Origin: Gemmataceae bacterium
GTDB lineage: Bacteria > Planctomycetota > Planctomycetia > Gemmatales > Gemmataceae
Direction: 5' to 3'
Length of the DNA: 64,000 nucleotides
Assembly (NCBI GenBank): GCA_901538445.1
Contig: LR594585.1
Coordinates: 1-64,000, forward strand
The notes under the pieces are model-generated. The model ran no database searches and had not been told where the DNA came from. It saw only the letters and a program-made list of their open reading frames with translations. Made by a program: the position numbers and the translations under genes. Of the stretch, positions 8,223 through 16,011 are shown one piece after another. Each line of letters starts with the position of its first letter. The stretch's first letter is position 1.

Positions 8223-9191
8223 GTGCCGGTGATCGAGACTCGGGGGCTCCGCAAGTCGTACGGGGGCCTCCAGGCGCTCAAGGGCGTCACACTCACGGTC
8301 GAGCGGGGCCAGATCTACGGCCTGCTCGGCCAGAACGGGGCGGGCAAGACCACGCTCATCAAGATCCTGCTCGGCATCACGAAGCTGACCGACGGCGACG
8401 CCCGGCTGCTCGACGCGCCGGCCGGTACCGCGGCGGTCCGCGCCCGCGTCGGGTACCTGCCCGAGGACCACCAGTTCCCGGGGTACCACTCCGGGTACTC
8501 GCTGATGGACTTCTATGGGCAACTCTACGGCGTGAGCCGCGACGACCGGCGGCGGAAGATCCCGGCCACGCTCGAACTGGTCGGCATCGCCGGCCGCATG
8601 CACTCGAAGATCAAGACCTACTCCAAGGGCATGAAGCAGCGGCTCGGGATCGCCCAGGCGCTGCTCCACGACCCGGACGTGATCTTCCTCGACGAGCCGA
8701 CCGACGGGGTGGACCCGGTCGGCCGCAAGGAGATCCGGGCGCTCATGGCCGCGCTCAAGGAGAAGGGCCACACGATCTTCCTGAACTCGCACCTGCTCGG
8801 CGAGGTCGAGCTGATCTGCGACCGGGTCGCGATCCTCCAGCGGGGCGAGTTAGTCCGCGAGGGCACGACGGCCGAGCTGACGGCTCAGAAGGGTGTATTC
8901 GAGATCGGCCTCGCGCCCGGACAGACGTTCCCCGAGGCCGCGGCGAAGGCGCTGGGGTACGCGGTGCGACCGCTGAACCCGGCCGCGACGCTGTGGGAGG
9001 CCGGGCTCGGCGACGGCCAGTCCATCGACCCGCTCGTGCGTTCGTTGGTCGAGAAGGGGCTGAGCCTGCGGCACCTGGTCGAGAAGAAGGTGACGCTCGA
9101 GGACGTGTTCATGTCGGTGGTGGAGGGGGCCGAGCCGGGCACCGACCGCCGGGACCGCAAGGCGACCGCCGTTGGGGGGGGCAACCGATGA
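8223..9191 (+). CDS. ABC transporter ATP-binding protein (ABC-2 / NosF type)
   Basis: 322 residues from the GTG at 8223, preceded by CGGAGG about 6 bases upstream; the longer frame has no family similarity. Walker A is LGQNGAGKTT, the signature is YSKGMKQRLG (a Ser-Lys-Gly-Met variant of LSGGQ usual in drug/ABC-2 ATPases), Walker B is VIFLDEPTDGVDP and the H-loop is ILNSHLL. A C-terminal domain of about 100 residues follows, as in NosF and NatA. The stop overlaps the ATG of the permease (ATGA), so the two are translationally coupled. Substrate unknown. Confidence 0.95.
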   Translation: MPVIETRGLRKSYGGLQALKGVTLTVERGQIYGLLGQNGAGKTTLIKILLGITKLTDGDARLLDAPAGTAAVRARVGYLPEDHQFPGYHSGYSLMDFYGQLYGVSRDDRRRKIPATLELVGIAGRMHSKIKTYSKGMKQRLGIAQALLHDPDVIFLDEPTDGVDPVGRKEIRALMAALKEKGHTIFLNSHLLGEVELICDRVAILQRGELVREGTTAELTAQKGVFEIGLAPGQTFPEAAAKALGYAVRPLNPAATLWEAGLGDGQSIDPLVRSLVEKGLSLRHLVEKKVTLEDVFMSVVEGAEPGTDRRDRKATAVGGGNR

Positions 9192-10642
9192 CGCAGTTCG
9201 TTGCGATCCTGAGGGACTCGTTCCGCGAGGCCGTCGACGGGTTCGTGATCTACGCGATGCTCGGCCTCTCGGCCCTGACGATCGTGATCGTCGGGAGCAT
9301 GTCGTTCACTCCCGCCCCACCCGACGAGGCGTTCGACACGATCGCGCAGCGGTTCAACGCCATCATCCCCGAGCGGGGCCGGAGCCGGGCGCTCAGCTTC
9401 AACGCGGGCAACTCGTTCAAGGTGTCCGGGGTGGCCCCCGAGGGCGGCGGATACCGGTTGCGGCTCACCGTGACGGCGCAGCCGCTGAAGGCCGCGCCCG
9501 AGGCGGAACACAAGCAGGACGGGAAGGACGACAAGACCCCACCCGGGCCGAAGGACGTCCCGGGGGCGGATTCGTTCCGCGCCGCCGTCGCCCAGTGGGC
9601 CGGCGCGCCGGGCAAGGCGGTGGAACTCGACGCGGGCGGCAAGGCCGGCAAGAACGGGGGCCGGAAGGTGAAGGTCTCGACGCCGACGGAGCCGACGCCC
9701 GAGGAGCAGAAGGCAATCCCGACGGGGGAGATGGAAGCATTCATCGCGAGCCAGTTCGACACGCAGGCCGGCATGACCGCGACCGCGACCCGCGTGACCG
9801 ACGGCGTCGCGGAGCCGACCTACGCGTTCGACGTCGTGACGGCCGGCGGGTCCGGGGTCCGCGGGTGGCCCCACACCACCAAGATCTTCTTCGGGGCCGC
9901 GACCCTGAGCAAACAGGCTCCACTCGGGGTGTCCCTGTACGTGCTCGAAGACTGGGTCGTCAACGGGTTCGGAGCGGGGGTGGCGCTGCTCATCAGCGTG
10001 ATCCTAACAGCGTTCTACGTCCCGAACATGATCCGCAAGGGGAGCGTGGACCTGCTCATCTCCAAGCCGATCGGCCGCACCCCGCTGCTCCTGTACAAGT
10101 ACGTCGGCGGGCTGACGTTCATCTTCCTCGTGTCGGCGTTCACCGTCGGCGGGATGTGGGCAGTTCTTGGCGCGCGGTCCGGGTTCTGGGATCCGACGTT
10201 CCTGGTGCTGATCCCGGTCCTCACGTTCGCGTTCGCGATCCTGTACTCGGTGTCGGTGCTGGTCGGGGTGCTCACCCGCAACCCGATTGTGGCGATGCTG
10301 GCGACGATCGCGTTCATGTTCCTGCTGTGGCTCGCCGGCAAGGGGAAGGCGTTCGTCGAGTTGACCGAGGCGACCCGCGGGGCGGGCGACGAGGGGCCGC
10401 CGGGCTGGCTCGTCACGCTCGTCGGCGTCACGAACACGGTCCTCCCGCGGTACAGGGATCTGGACACGATCACGAGCAAGCTCATCACCGACGGCACCCT
10501 GACCGCCGCCGAGGCCCCGCTCTTCTCGCCCGCGGCGTTGCTCGACTACCCGAGCTGGGGCGCGACGTTCGGGATGTCGTTCGCGTTCATCGCGGTCATG
10601 CTGGCGCTGGCGTGCTGGGCGTTCAACCGCCGGGACGGTTGA
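9188..10642 (+). CDS. ABC-2 type transporter permease with large extracytoplasmic loop
   Basis: 484 residues. One membrane span lies near residues 18-38, then a soluble loop of about 200 residues rich in Lys, Gly and Pro, then a C-terminal group of five or so spans (VALLISVILTAFYVP; YVGGLTFIFLVSAFTVGG; LIPVLTFAFAILYSVSVLVG; IAFMFLLWLAG; FAFIAVMLALACWAF). This layout (span, big loop, membrane bundle) matches ABC-2/NosY-like permeases of Planctomycetes. It overlaps the ATPase gene by 4 bases and is its membrane partner. The transcript ends in the hairpin at 10647-10731. Confidence 0.9.
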   Translation: MTQFVAILRDSFREAVDGFVIYAMLGLSALTIVIVGSMSFTPAPPDEAFDTIAQRFNAIIPERGRSRALSFNAGNSFKVSGVAPEGGGYRLRLTVTAQPLKAAPEAEHKQDGKDDKTPPGPKDVPGADSFRAAVAQWAGAPGKAVELDAGGKAGKNGGRKVKVSTPTEPTPEEQKAIPTGEMEAFIASQFDTQAGMTATATRVTDGVAEPTYAFDVVTAGGSGVRGWPHTTKIFFGAATLSKQAPLGVSLYVLEDWVVNGFGAGVALLISVILTAFYVPNMIRKGSVDLLISKPIGRTPLLLYKYVGGLTFIFLVSAFTVGGMWAVLGARSGFWDPTFLVLIPVLTFAFAILYSVSVLVGVLTRNPIVAMLATIAFMFLLWLAGKGKAFVELTEATRGAGDEGPPGWLVTLVGVTNTVLPRYRDLDTITSKLITDGTLTAAEAPLFSPAALLDYPSWGATFGMSFAFIAVMLALACWAFNRRDG

Positions 10643-10646
10643 GAGT

Positions 10647-10731
10647 AATGAAAAAGGTAAAAAGTAAAGGAGAAAATGAAAGCAAACCAGCCTGTGACTT
10701 TCATTTCTCCTTTACTTTTTACCTTTTTCAT
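10647..10731. terminator. Long low-GC hairpin shared by convergent gene ends
   Basis: Left arm 10647-10682 (AATGAAAAAGGTAAAAAGTA onward) pairs with right arm 10697-10731: about 29 uninterrupted base pairs, a single-base bulge, then seven more, around a short loop. It is strikingly AT-rich against its surroundings. It ends the ABC transporter transcript on the plus strand. On the minus strand the right arm encodes the last residues and the stop of pxpB (10712). Confidence 0.85.
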
Positions 10732-11425
10732 TCGACTGCAAGCGCTGTCCTTCCAGCCGCCGGAACTCCGCGTCGTCGATGGGCGTGAAGCGGACAGCGT
10801 CGCCGACGCGGAGCGGGAAGAACCCGGCGGCGACGTCCACGATGGTGAGCGGCGTGCGGCCGATCAGGTTCCAGCCGCCCGGCCGCGGCAGCGGGTAGAT
10901 GCCCGTCTGCCGGCCGGTCAGCCCGACACTCCCCGGCTCGACCCGCACCCGCGGGCTCGGCAGCCGCCCGACCCCGCACAACTCCGCGGGGAGGTATCCC
11001 AGGTACGGGAACCCCGGCACGAACCCGACCGCGTAGACGGTGAACGCAGCGGCGGTGTGGAGGCGGATCACGTCGTCGGCCGACAGGCCGGTGTGCTCGC
11101 ACACCCGCGGCAGGTCCGGGGCCATCTCGTAGCACACGGGGACGGTAAGCGTTTGAGGCGACCGGGGGGCGTAAGCTTCCCGAGTGTTTTGCACGCCAGC
11201 AGACTCGGGGGGCTCACGCCCCCCGCTCGCCAGGACCCACGCGCCCACGCTCGCCGCATCCACTTGATCCGCGTCGAAGAACACTCCGACGCTCGCGTAG
11301 GCCGGGACCACGTCGCGCAACCACGCGGGGTTGGCGGCGCGTACTGCGGCGGCGAGCCGCACGGCCGCAGCCTCGTCGGCGCAGTACGCCAGCACGGCCT
11401 GGTCCCCCAGCGGCGCGACGCGCAT
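10712..11425 (-). CDS. pxpB: 5-oxoprolinase subunit PxpB (KipI / allophanate hydrolase subunit 1 family)
   Basis: 237 residues. The CT_C_D/KipI fold is clear: start MRVAPLGDQAVL, then TAAAFTVYAVGFVPGFPYLGYL, RVRVEPGSVGLTGRQTGIYPLP and GGWNLIGRTP. With PxpA and PxpC the family hydrolyses 5-oxoproline to glutamate using ATP; related proteins act in urea carboxylase/allophanate systems. No pxpA or pxpC gene lies nearby, so the partners must be elsewhere or the role differs. Residues about 65-90 (ASGGREPPESAGVQNTREAY onward) are encoded by a palindromic repeat (11156-11231) and look like an in-frame insertion between two conserved segments. The C-terminal Lys-rich tail NEKGKK is encoded by the terminator hairpin. 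Confidence 0.88.
   Translation of the reverse strand: MRVAPLGDQAVLAYCADEAAAVRLAAAVRAANPAWLRDVVPAYASVGVFFDADQVDAASVGAWVLASGGREPPESAGVQNTREAYAPRSPQTLTVPVCYEMAPDLPRVCEHTGLSADDVIRLHTAAAFTVYAVGFVPGFPYLGYLPAELCGVGRLPSPRVRVEPGSVGLTGRQTGIYPLPRPGGWNLIGRTPLTIVDVAAGFFPLRVGDAVRFTPIDDAEFRRLEGQRLQSNEKGKK
11156..11231. repeat. Palindromic element inside pxpB
   Basis: Left arm near 11156-11185 (GGCGACCGGGGGGCGTAAGC onward) and right arm 11202-11231 (complement GGCGAGCGGGGGGCGTGAGC onward) form an imperfect dyad. The arm is the same family as at 18589, 28391 and 54119. It keeps the pxpB frame open and adds about 25 residues. Confidence 0.75.
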
Positions 11426-11516
11426 TTCGGCTCCCGCAAACGGCGCTACGAAAATCCCCTCGCGGTGAGTATCGTATCCCTGAAACCACCACCCCCGGCG
11501 GGCGTCTTTTTCTGCG

Positions 11517-12008
11517 ATGGGACCGGAACAGCTAGCCGAACTGGTCGATCGCTACGGTGCCGCTCTGGTGCTGTACGCCCGCCAGTGGTGCGACTCGCCC
11601 GAGGACGTGGTGCAGACGGCGCTGCTGAAACTCGTGCGGTCCCGCGTGCCGCCGGACAACCTGATCCCGTGGCTGTACCGGGTGGTGCGGAACGGGGCGA
11701 TCGACGCCGGGCGGGCCGCCCGCCGCCGGCACAAGTACGAGGCGGCCGCCGCCGACGCCGCCCCGAAGTGGTTCTCGCCGTCCTACGACCCCACCGGCCT
11801 CGACGCGAAGGCCGCCGCCCTCGCCCTCGCCGACCTGCCCGCCGAGACCCGCGAGATCATCGTGATGCACCTGTGGGGCGGGCTCACGTTCGAGCAGATC
11901 GCCCAGACGGTAGGAAGCTCCGCCGCCACCTGCTACCGGCGGTACGCGGCCGGGCTGGACACCCTCAGGACGAAGCTCGGGGCGGACGCGCCCGAGAAAA
12001 CGAAATGA
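11517..12008 (+). CDS. Small ECF-family RNA polymerase sigma factor
   Basis: 163 residues. A short region 2 (YARQWCDSPEDVVQTALLKL and IPWLYRVVRNGAIDAGR) and a region 4 helix-turn-helix (LPAETREIIVMHLWGGLTFE and QIAQTVGSSAATCYRRY) identify a sigma-70 ECF factor of the short planctomycete type. It should direct transcription of a stress or envelope regulon. Its stop overlaps the start of the next gene (ATGA), which encodes a small membrane protein that may be its regulator. Confidence 0.9.
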   Translation: MGPEQLAELVDRYGAALVLYARQWCDSPEDVVQTALLKLVRSRVPPDNLIPWLYRVVRNGAIDAGRAARRRHKYEAAAADAAPKWFSPSYDPTGLDAKAAALALADLPAETREIIVMHLWGGLTFEQIAQTVGSSAATCYRRYAAGLDTLRTKLGADAPEKTK

Positions 12009-12277
12009 ACGACGCCGCACCCACCCCCGACCTGCCCCCCGCGCCCGACCCGCTCGGTAAGGCGCTGGCGAGCCTCGACCCCGCCCCGCACGGGTTCGAC
12101 CGCGACGCGCTCATGTTCGCCGCGGGCCAGGCGTCGAAGCTCAACGCGCTGGTCTTCTGGCGCGCCGCGACCGCCCTCGCCGCGGTCACCGCCGTCGCGT
12201 TCGCGACCCTGTACTTCACCCGCCCCGTCAAGATCGAGTACCACGAGCGGCAGGTCGTCGTGGACAACGGCCGGTAG
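12005..12277 (+). CDS. Small membrane protein coupled to ECF sigma factor
   Basis: 90 residues. The N-terminal half is soluble and Pro/Asp-rich (DLPPAPDPLGKALASLD) and has a helix with DRDALMFAAGQASKLNALVFW. One membrane span follows (about 52-70, AATALAAVTAVAFATLYF), then a short tail. The layout (cytosolic helix, single span, position right after a sigma gene, 4-base overlap) fits a minimal anti-sigma factor. There is no zinc-binding HxxxCxxC motif, so the assignment is inference. Confidence 0.75.
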   Translation: MNDAAPTPDLPPAPDPLGKALASLDPAPHGFDRDALMFAAGQASKLNALVFWRAATALAAVTAVAFATLYFTRPVKIEYHERQVVVDNGR

Positions 12278-12315
12278 GCGGTTCACCCTTCGCGCCCGAG
12301 CGCCCGTCGGGGGCG

Positions 12316-13851
12316 TCAGTAGTTGATCTGGAACTGGGTGCGGAGGACGCCGCCGCGGAAGTTGCGGTACGAGAGCGCCCCGTCGCGGTCGATCGCGTTG
12401 ACGTTGAGCCCGTCCACGATGCTGTACTCCAGCGTCAGCTCCATCTCCTTGCGGAAGTGCCACTCGGTCCCGATGTCCCACTGCTTGTGGGTGCCGTAGG
12501 GCGCGTTGGGGAGCACCTTGTACCCGCCCTTGTAGTACTGGTACCGGGTGTACGGGATCACGTTGCCCACGCGGCCCGTGTCCCACTTGTACATCACCAT
12601 CGCGTACCCGCCCTGGAGCGACCGGGTCTCGACCCGGTCCTGGGCCTCGCTGAGCCCAGGCCCGCGGCCCACGTTCCACTCGGACTGGAACCCGAACGGC
12701 TGCGGGTACCAGACGAACGTGCCGGCGATCCGCTGGTCCCGGTACCCGCGGTTGCCCCCGGTCCCGTCCGGGGTCGCCGAGTCCCCCTCGCCGCGGATCC
12801 TGATGTCCGACCCGGGCACCACGAACATCCCGGTGTACCCCTGGACGCTGGCCTCCACCACCTGCCCGCTGGGCAACTGGAACGGCCACGTGAACCGGGC
12901 GACGACGTGCGGCTGGAGGTTCTGCTCCAGCACCGCCAGCCCCTGCCCGTTGTACACCCCGAGCGCGAAGATGCCGTAGTTCCCCGACCCCTTGAGCCCG
13001 CCGTCCACCAGGTCCTTGAGCAGCTTCTGCTTGTCGGTCGGGGTCCAGTAGTAGAACACGCCCAGGTCGCGCTCGTTGAAGCTCACCCCGGAGTTGATCG
13101 CGTCGGTCCGGTCGAGCGGGACCCGGTTCTGGCTCGACTGCATGTTCTCGAACCCGTACGGCACCTTCGACAGGCCGATCCGGAACCGGTTCACCCGGTC
13201 CTTGTTCAGGTACACGTCGCCGTAGAAGTCGCGGAGCTGCGAGAAGAACGCCGACGTGCTCACTCCCGGGAGCGTGACCGCGAAGTCGTACTGCGTGTAC
13301 AGGCTCAGGTAGTCGCTCACGTCGCCGAACAGGATGAACCGCGCCCGGCGGACGAAAAAGTCCTCGGCGTTGCCGTTGATGGACCGGTCGCCCACGAGGT
13401 TCGGGGCGGCGCTGTCCGAGGTCTGGTACAGGGTGCGGCCGAACCGGGGCTGGGCGTACCCGCGGATCGAGTACTTCTCGTACCACGCCTTGCCCTTCGC
13501 GCCGGGCTGGTGGAGCGAGTCGAACAGCGACTTGACGCCGTAGTTGTCGTCGCAGTGGAGCCGGTCGTAGAGGCGGAGGTCCCGGCCCGTCGCGGCGGCC
13601 CCCCCGGCGGGAGGTGCGGGCGGGGGCGCGGGTTCCTCTCCCAGGAGCGTCGAGAGCGCGGTGCCGGACTCCGGGCCGGTCGCCGGCTCAACCGGCGTGC
13701 CGGGTTCGAGGAGGACGGTCGGCGGTGCGAGCGGGGCGGTCCCTTCCGGCGCCACGGGGGCCTGCCCCGCGGCCGCGCCGCTCACGATCGACCACACCAG
13801 CGCCGCGGCGGCCCCCCAGCCGCCGCGGCGCGCGGCCACAAACACCTTCAT
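12316..13851 (-). CDS. OprO/OprP-like outer membrane porin
   Basis: 511 residues from the ATG at 13851 (reads MKVFVAARRGG), which opens a signal peptide of about 28 residues ending near GAAAGQA. The open frame extends 68 codons further but that part is the repeat region. A Pro/Ala-rich segment (about 30-95) is followed by a beta-rich phosphate-selective-porin domain with alternating aromatic residues: KYSIRGYAQPRFGRTLYQTS, RFILFGDVSDYLSLYTQYDF, RFRIGLSKVPYGFENMQSSQ, and a final strand ending LRTQFQINY with a terminal aromatic residue. It should form an outer-membrane channel for anions or other small solutes. Planctomycetes carry many such proteins, and specificity is not predictable. Confidence 0.9.
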   Translation of the reverse strand: MKVFVAARRGGWGAAAALVWSIVSGAAAGQAPVAPEGTAPLAPPTVLLEPGTPVEPATGPESGTALSTLLGEEPAPPPAPPAGGAAATGRDLRLYDRLHCDDNYGVKSLFDSLHQPGAKGKAWYEKYSIRGYAQPRFGRTLYQTSDSAAPNLVGDRSINGNAEDFFVRRARFILFGDVSDYLSLYTQYDFAVTLPGVSTSAFFSQLRDFYGDVYLNKDRVNRFRIGLSKVPYGFENMQSSQNRVPLDRTDAINSGVSFNERDLGVFYYWTPTDKQKLLKDLVDGGLKGSGNYGIFALGVYNGQGLAVLEQNLQPHVVARFTWPFQLPSGQVVEASVQGYTGMFVVPGSDIRIRGEGDSATPDGTGGNRGYRDQRIAGTFVWYPQPFGFQSEWNVGRGPGLSEAQDRVETRSLQGGYAMVMYKWDTGRVGNVIPYTRYQYYKGGYKVLPNAPYGTHKQWDIGTEWHFRKEMELTLEYSIVDGLNVNAIDRDGALSYRNFRGGVLRTQFQINY

Positions 13852-14453
13852 GCCCACCCCCCGAGCCACGTCCGTTTCGCGGGCAGATACCTGTGGGGAA
13901 ACCGGGTGTCCAGCCGGAGAACACCCGGAGATGATGAAGAAAAAGTGATGGTTGTGTGAAGCAGCGTGCCGCGGGTTTCCCCGCGGCACGCAGACCTCCC
14001 AGGCGTCCACTTCAAGACCTGGTCCTCGGAAAGGCTCACGGCACCGCCCGAACACTTCCTCATCGGTGATGGGCGGAACCGCGACCGGCGAGGTTGCCCC
14101 AGACCGCCCATCACCGATGAGGAAGTGTTCGGGTAGCGGTGCTGGAACAGCCTTCCCCGGGACGCAAGCGGGGCAAGATGCCCGGGTGACGCAACATCAC
14201 CCTGTTGCAGAGCAACGAGCTGGACGGGGACCGGGAAGTTGCGGTGAAGGTACCGCGCCCGGCGTGCCGACGCAATGACCTATCCGGCCCAGTGTGCCGG
14301 GTCCGCCACCGGACCCGCAGAACGCGCCCGGCACGCGGTGTGCTTCGTTCCGCTCGCGCGCCGGTGGACATTCGGCCGCAACCTGCGATATCATGGGGTA
14401 TTACTCTCCTCCACCATGATGCCGCAGCTCGACGCCGATTCGGGAGAGACCAC
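13852..14453. other. 602 bp gap between divergent genes
   Basis: This gap separates the porin (minus) and the amidotransferase (plus). It contains the palindromic element at 14041-14143. The remainder (13852-14040 and 14144-14453) has no supported gene. A low-GC stretch at 13930-13957 (ATGATGAAGAAAAAGTGATG) could be part of the porin promoter, but no motif was assigned. Confidence 0.5.
14041..14143. repeat. Perfect 30 bp inverted repeat
   Basis: 14047-14076 (CCCGAACACTTCCTCATCGG onward) and 14104-14133 are perfect complements around a 27-base loop. Outer flanks GCACCG (14041-14046) and CGGTGC (14138-14143) extend the dyad after a small offset. It is a different sequence from the other families in this window. 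Confidence 0.85.
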
Positions 14454-15191
14454 ATGCCCCGCCCCGTCATCGGGATCGCCACCCAAACCCTTCCCGCCTT
14501 CGCCGGCGAGCGGCAGGCGTGCTGGCTCATGGGCCACAGCTACATCGAGGCCATCCGCCTCGTCGGTGGCGTGCCGTGGCTCATTCCGCTGGTCCCGCAC
14601 GACCCCGAAACGATGAACGAGATCTTCGAGCGCCTCGACGGCGTGTTCATCACCGGCGGCGTGGACGTGGACCCGGCCCGGTACGGCGAGCCGAAGTCGC
14701 CGCTGTGCGGGACCATCGACCCGGACCGCGACGCGGTCGAGATCGCGCTGCTCCAGCACGCGATGGGCCGCCACCTGCCGGTGCTGGCGGTGTGCCGCGG
14801 GCTCCAGATCCTCAACGTGGCGTGCGGCGGCACGCTGTACCAGGACGTCGCCGCGCAGGTGCCCGCGGCGCTCAAGCACGACCACTTCCCCACCCGCGAG
14901 AACCCGAGCCGGAAGTACCTCGCCCACGACATCACCGTGAGGGGCGGGTCGCGGCTCGCCCACATCCTGGGCGACGCGGTGGTGCCGGTGAACAGCATGC
15001 ACCACCAGGCGATCAAGGACCTGGCCCCTGCGCTGGCCGCGACCGCCTACGCCCCGGACGGAATCATCGAGGGGGTCGAGGGCACCGACTCGCAGTTCGT
15101 GGTGGCGGTGCAGTGGCACCCGGAGGAGCTGACCGACACGCAGCCCGGCATGGCCCGGCTGTTCACCGAGTTCGCCGCCGCCGCTGCGTGA
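14454..15191 (+). CDS. Peptidase C26 family hydrolase (PuuD-like gamma-glutamyl hydrolase)
   Basis: 245 residues from the ATG at 14454, with GGGAGAG about 6 bases upstream. This is a class-I glutamine amidotransferase fold. The nucleophile is Cys114 in VLAVCRGLQ, with His222 and Glu224 in VQWHPEE. FITGGVDVDPARYGE and VNSMHHQAIK are PuuD/C26 signatures. Family members cleave gamma-glutamyl amide bonds, for example gamma-glutamyl-GABA in putrescine breakdown, or act in glutamine/ethanolamide metabolism. No other putrescine genes are nearby, so the substrate is open. Confidence 0.92.
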   Translation: MPRPVIGIATQTLPAFAGERQACWLMGHSYIEAIRLVGGVPWLIPLVPHDPETMNEIFERLDGVFITGGVDVDPARYGEPKSPLCGTIDPDRDAVEIALLQHAMGRHLPVLAVCRGLQILNVACGGTLYQDVAAQVPAALKHDHFPTRENPSRKYLAHDITVRGGSRLAHILGDAVVPVNSMHHQAIKDLAPALAATAYAPDGIIEGVEGTDSQFVVAVQWHPEELTDTQPGMARLFTEFAAAAA

Positions 15192-15207
15192 CGGAGGGGC
15201 GGTTATT

Positions 15208-15347
15208 CGGAGCCCCTGAGGGGCGGATGGTCGCCATGGGGGGAGCGAGTCCGCGAGCGCCCCCTGGTCCCCGACGTCGGCCTTCGGACCAGGGGTCTGC
15301 CCGAACCGAGCCGCACCCCTGGCTACCACCCGCTCTTCAGGGGCTCG
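15208..15347. repeat. Imperfect inverted repeat after the amidotransferase gene
   Basis: Left arm near 15208-15241 (CGGAGCCCCTGAGGGGCGGA onward) and right arm near 15316-15347 (complement CGAGCCCCTGAAGAGCGGGT onward) match at about 80 percent. It includes an inner CTGGTCC/GGACCAG hairpin around 15283-15299. It begins about 17 bp after the stop codon and could also terminate that transcript. Confidence 0.65.
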
Positions 15348-15374
15348 ACACTTTGCCCCCACACAGGGGTACGC

Positions 15375-15446
15375 AGAGATTGAATCTGGGTCAGGGGGTG
15401 GCTTCACAACCCAAACCACCGACTGTGAAGCACTGCGTCGCCCTGG
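15375..15446. repeat. Empty-site copy of the segment at 1-147
   Basis: Reads AGAGATTGAATCTGGGTCAG and continues as in positions 1-22 then 98-147, lacking the 75 bp palindromic insert. There is one mismatch in 72 aligned positions. Confidence 0.85.
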
Positions 15447-15475
15447 CCCCCACACTTCTGTCCTGAAATCTGTGT

Positions 15476-15548
15476 GATACGCATCCCAGGAATGAGCTGC
15501 CTGGCGAGCCGCGACCGCTCGCGGCGGGTCGTTTCTGGGATGCGTATC
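15476..15548. repeat. Inverted repeat with GATACGCATCCCAG ends
   Basis: GATACGCATCCCAGG (15476-15490) and its near-perfect complement (15534-15548, 14 of 15) bound a 43-base centre that contains a GCGAGC-type GC-rich core. Confidence 0.75.
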
Positions 15549-15843
15549 ATTCGTGTGCGTGTAATTGCTTCTGGCCGAAACGGGGGGACCCCTCTCCAGA
15601 ACCATTTCACTTGTCTGGAAGAATGACCGTGAGACAAATTCCAAGATCTTAGCTTGGTGGTAGTTACGGTTGTGTCAGGTGTGGCGAGAGCGAAAGAAAG
15701 ATCAGAGAAATACCGTATAGCATGAATCTCGACGATGATTCCTGCCGGAACTGAGCAAAATTGTACTCTGGGCCGATGGTTCTGGTGGTTCTGGGGTAGT
15801 GTCGGTCCCGCTTTGCGGAAGAGGGTGGCCGCGCTTCGCGCCC

Positions 15844-15977
15844 GGGTGATCCGCATCCCAGGACATCGCTGCGTCTGTTGCTTGTGGTGGCACCGGTCTC
15901 AGGCCTGTGGAGGTGATCACGGGTTCGGGGCCGGTGCCACCACACCCGGCAAGTAAGTCCTGGGACACGTATCATCC
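15844..15977. repeat. Nested inverted repeat related to 15476-15548
   Basis: The outer arms GGGTGATCCGCATCCCAGGA (15844-15863) and the complement near 15957-15977 resemble the ends of the previous element. An inner perfect 14 bp dyad, TGTGGTGGCACCGG (15883-15896) with 15931-15944, is nested inside. Confidence 0.7.
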
Positions 15978-16011
15978 GGAGAGCACTCTCTTCTATCCTC
16001 AACTCGGCGGA

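Larger units (their letters stand above)
15192..16011. other. 820 bp gene-free, repeat-packed gap
   Basis: No open frame here has family character. The gap contains at least four dyad or repeat structures (listed separately at 15208, 15375, 15476 and 15844) and short copies of the TGGTTCTGG unit also seen at 279-399. It behaves as an accumulation site for small repeats downstream of the hydrolase gene. Confidence 0.7.
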
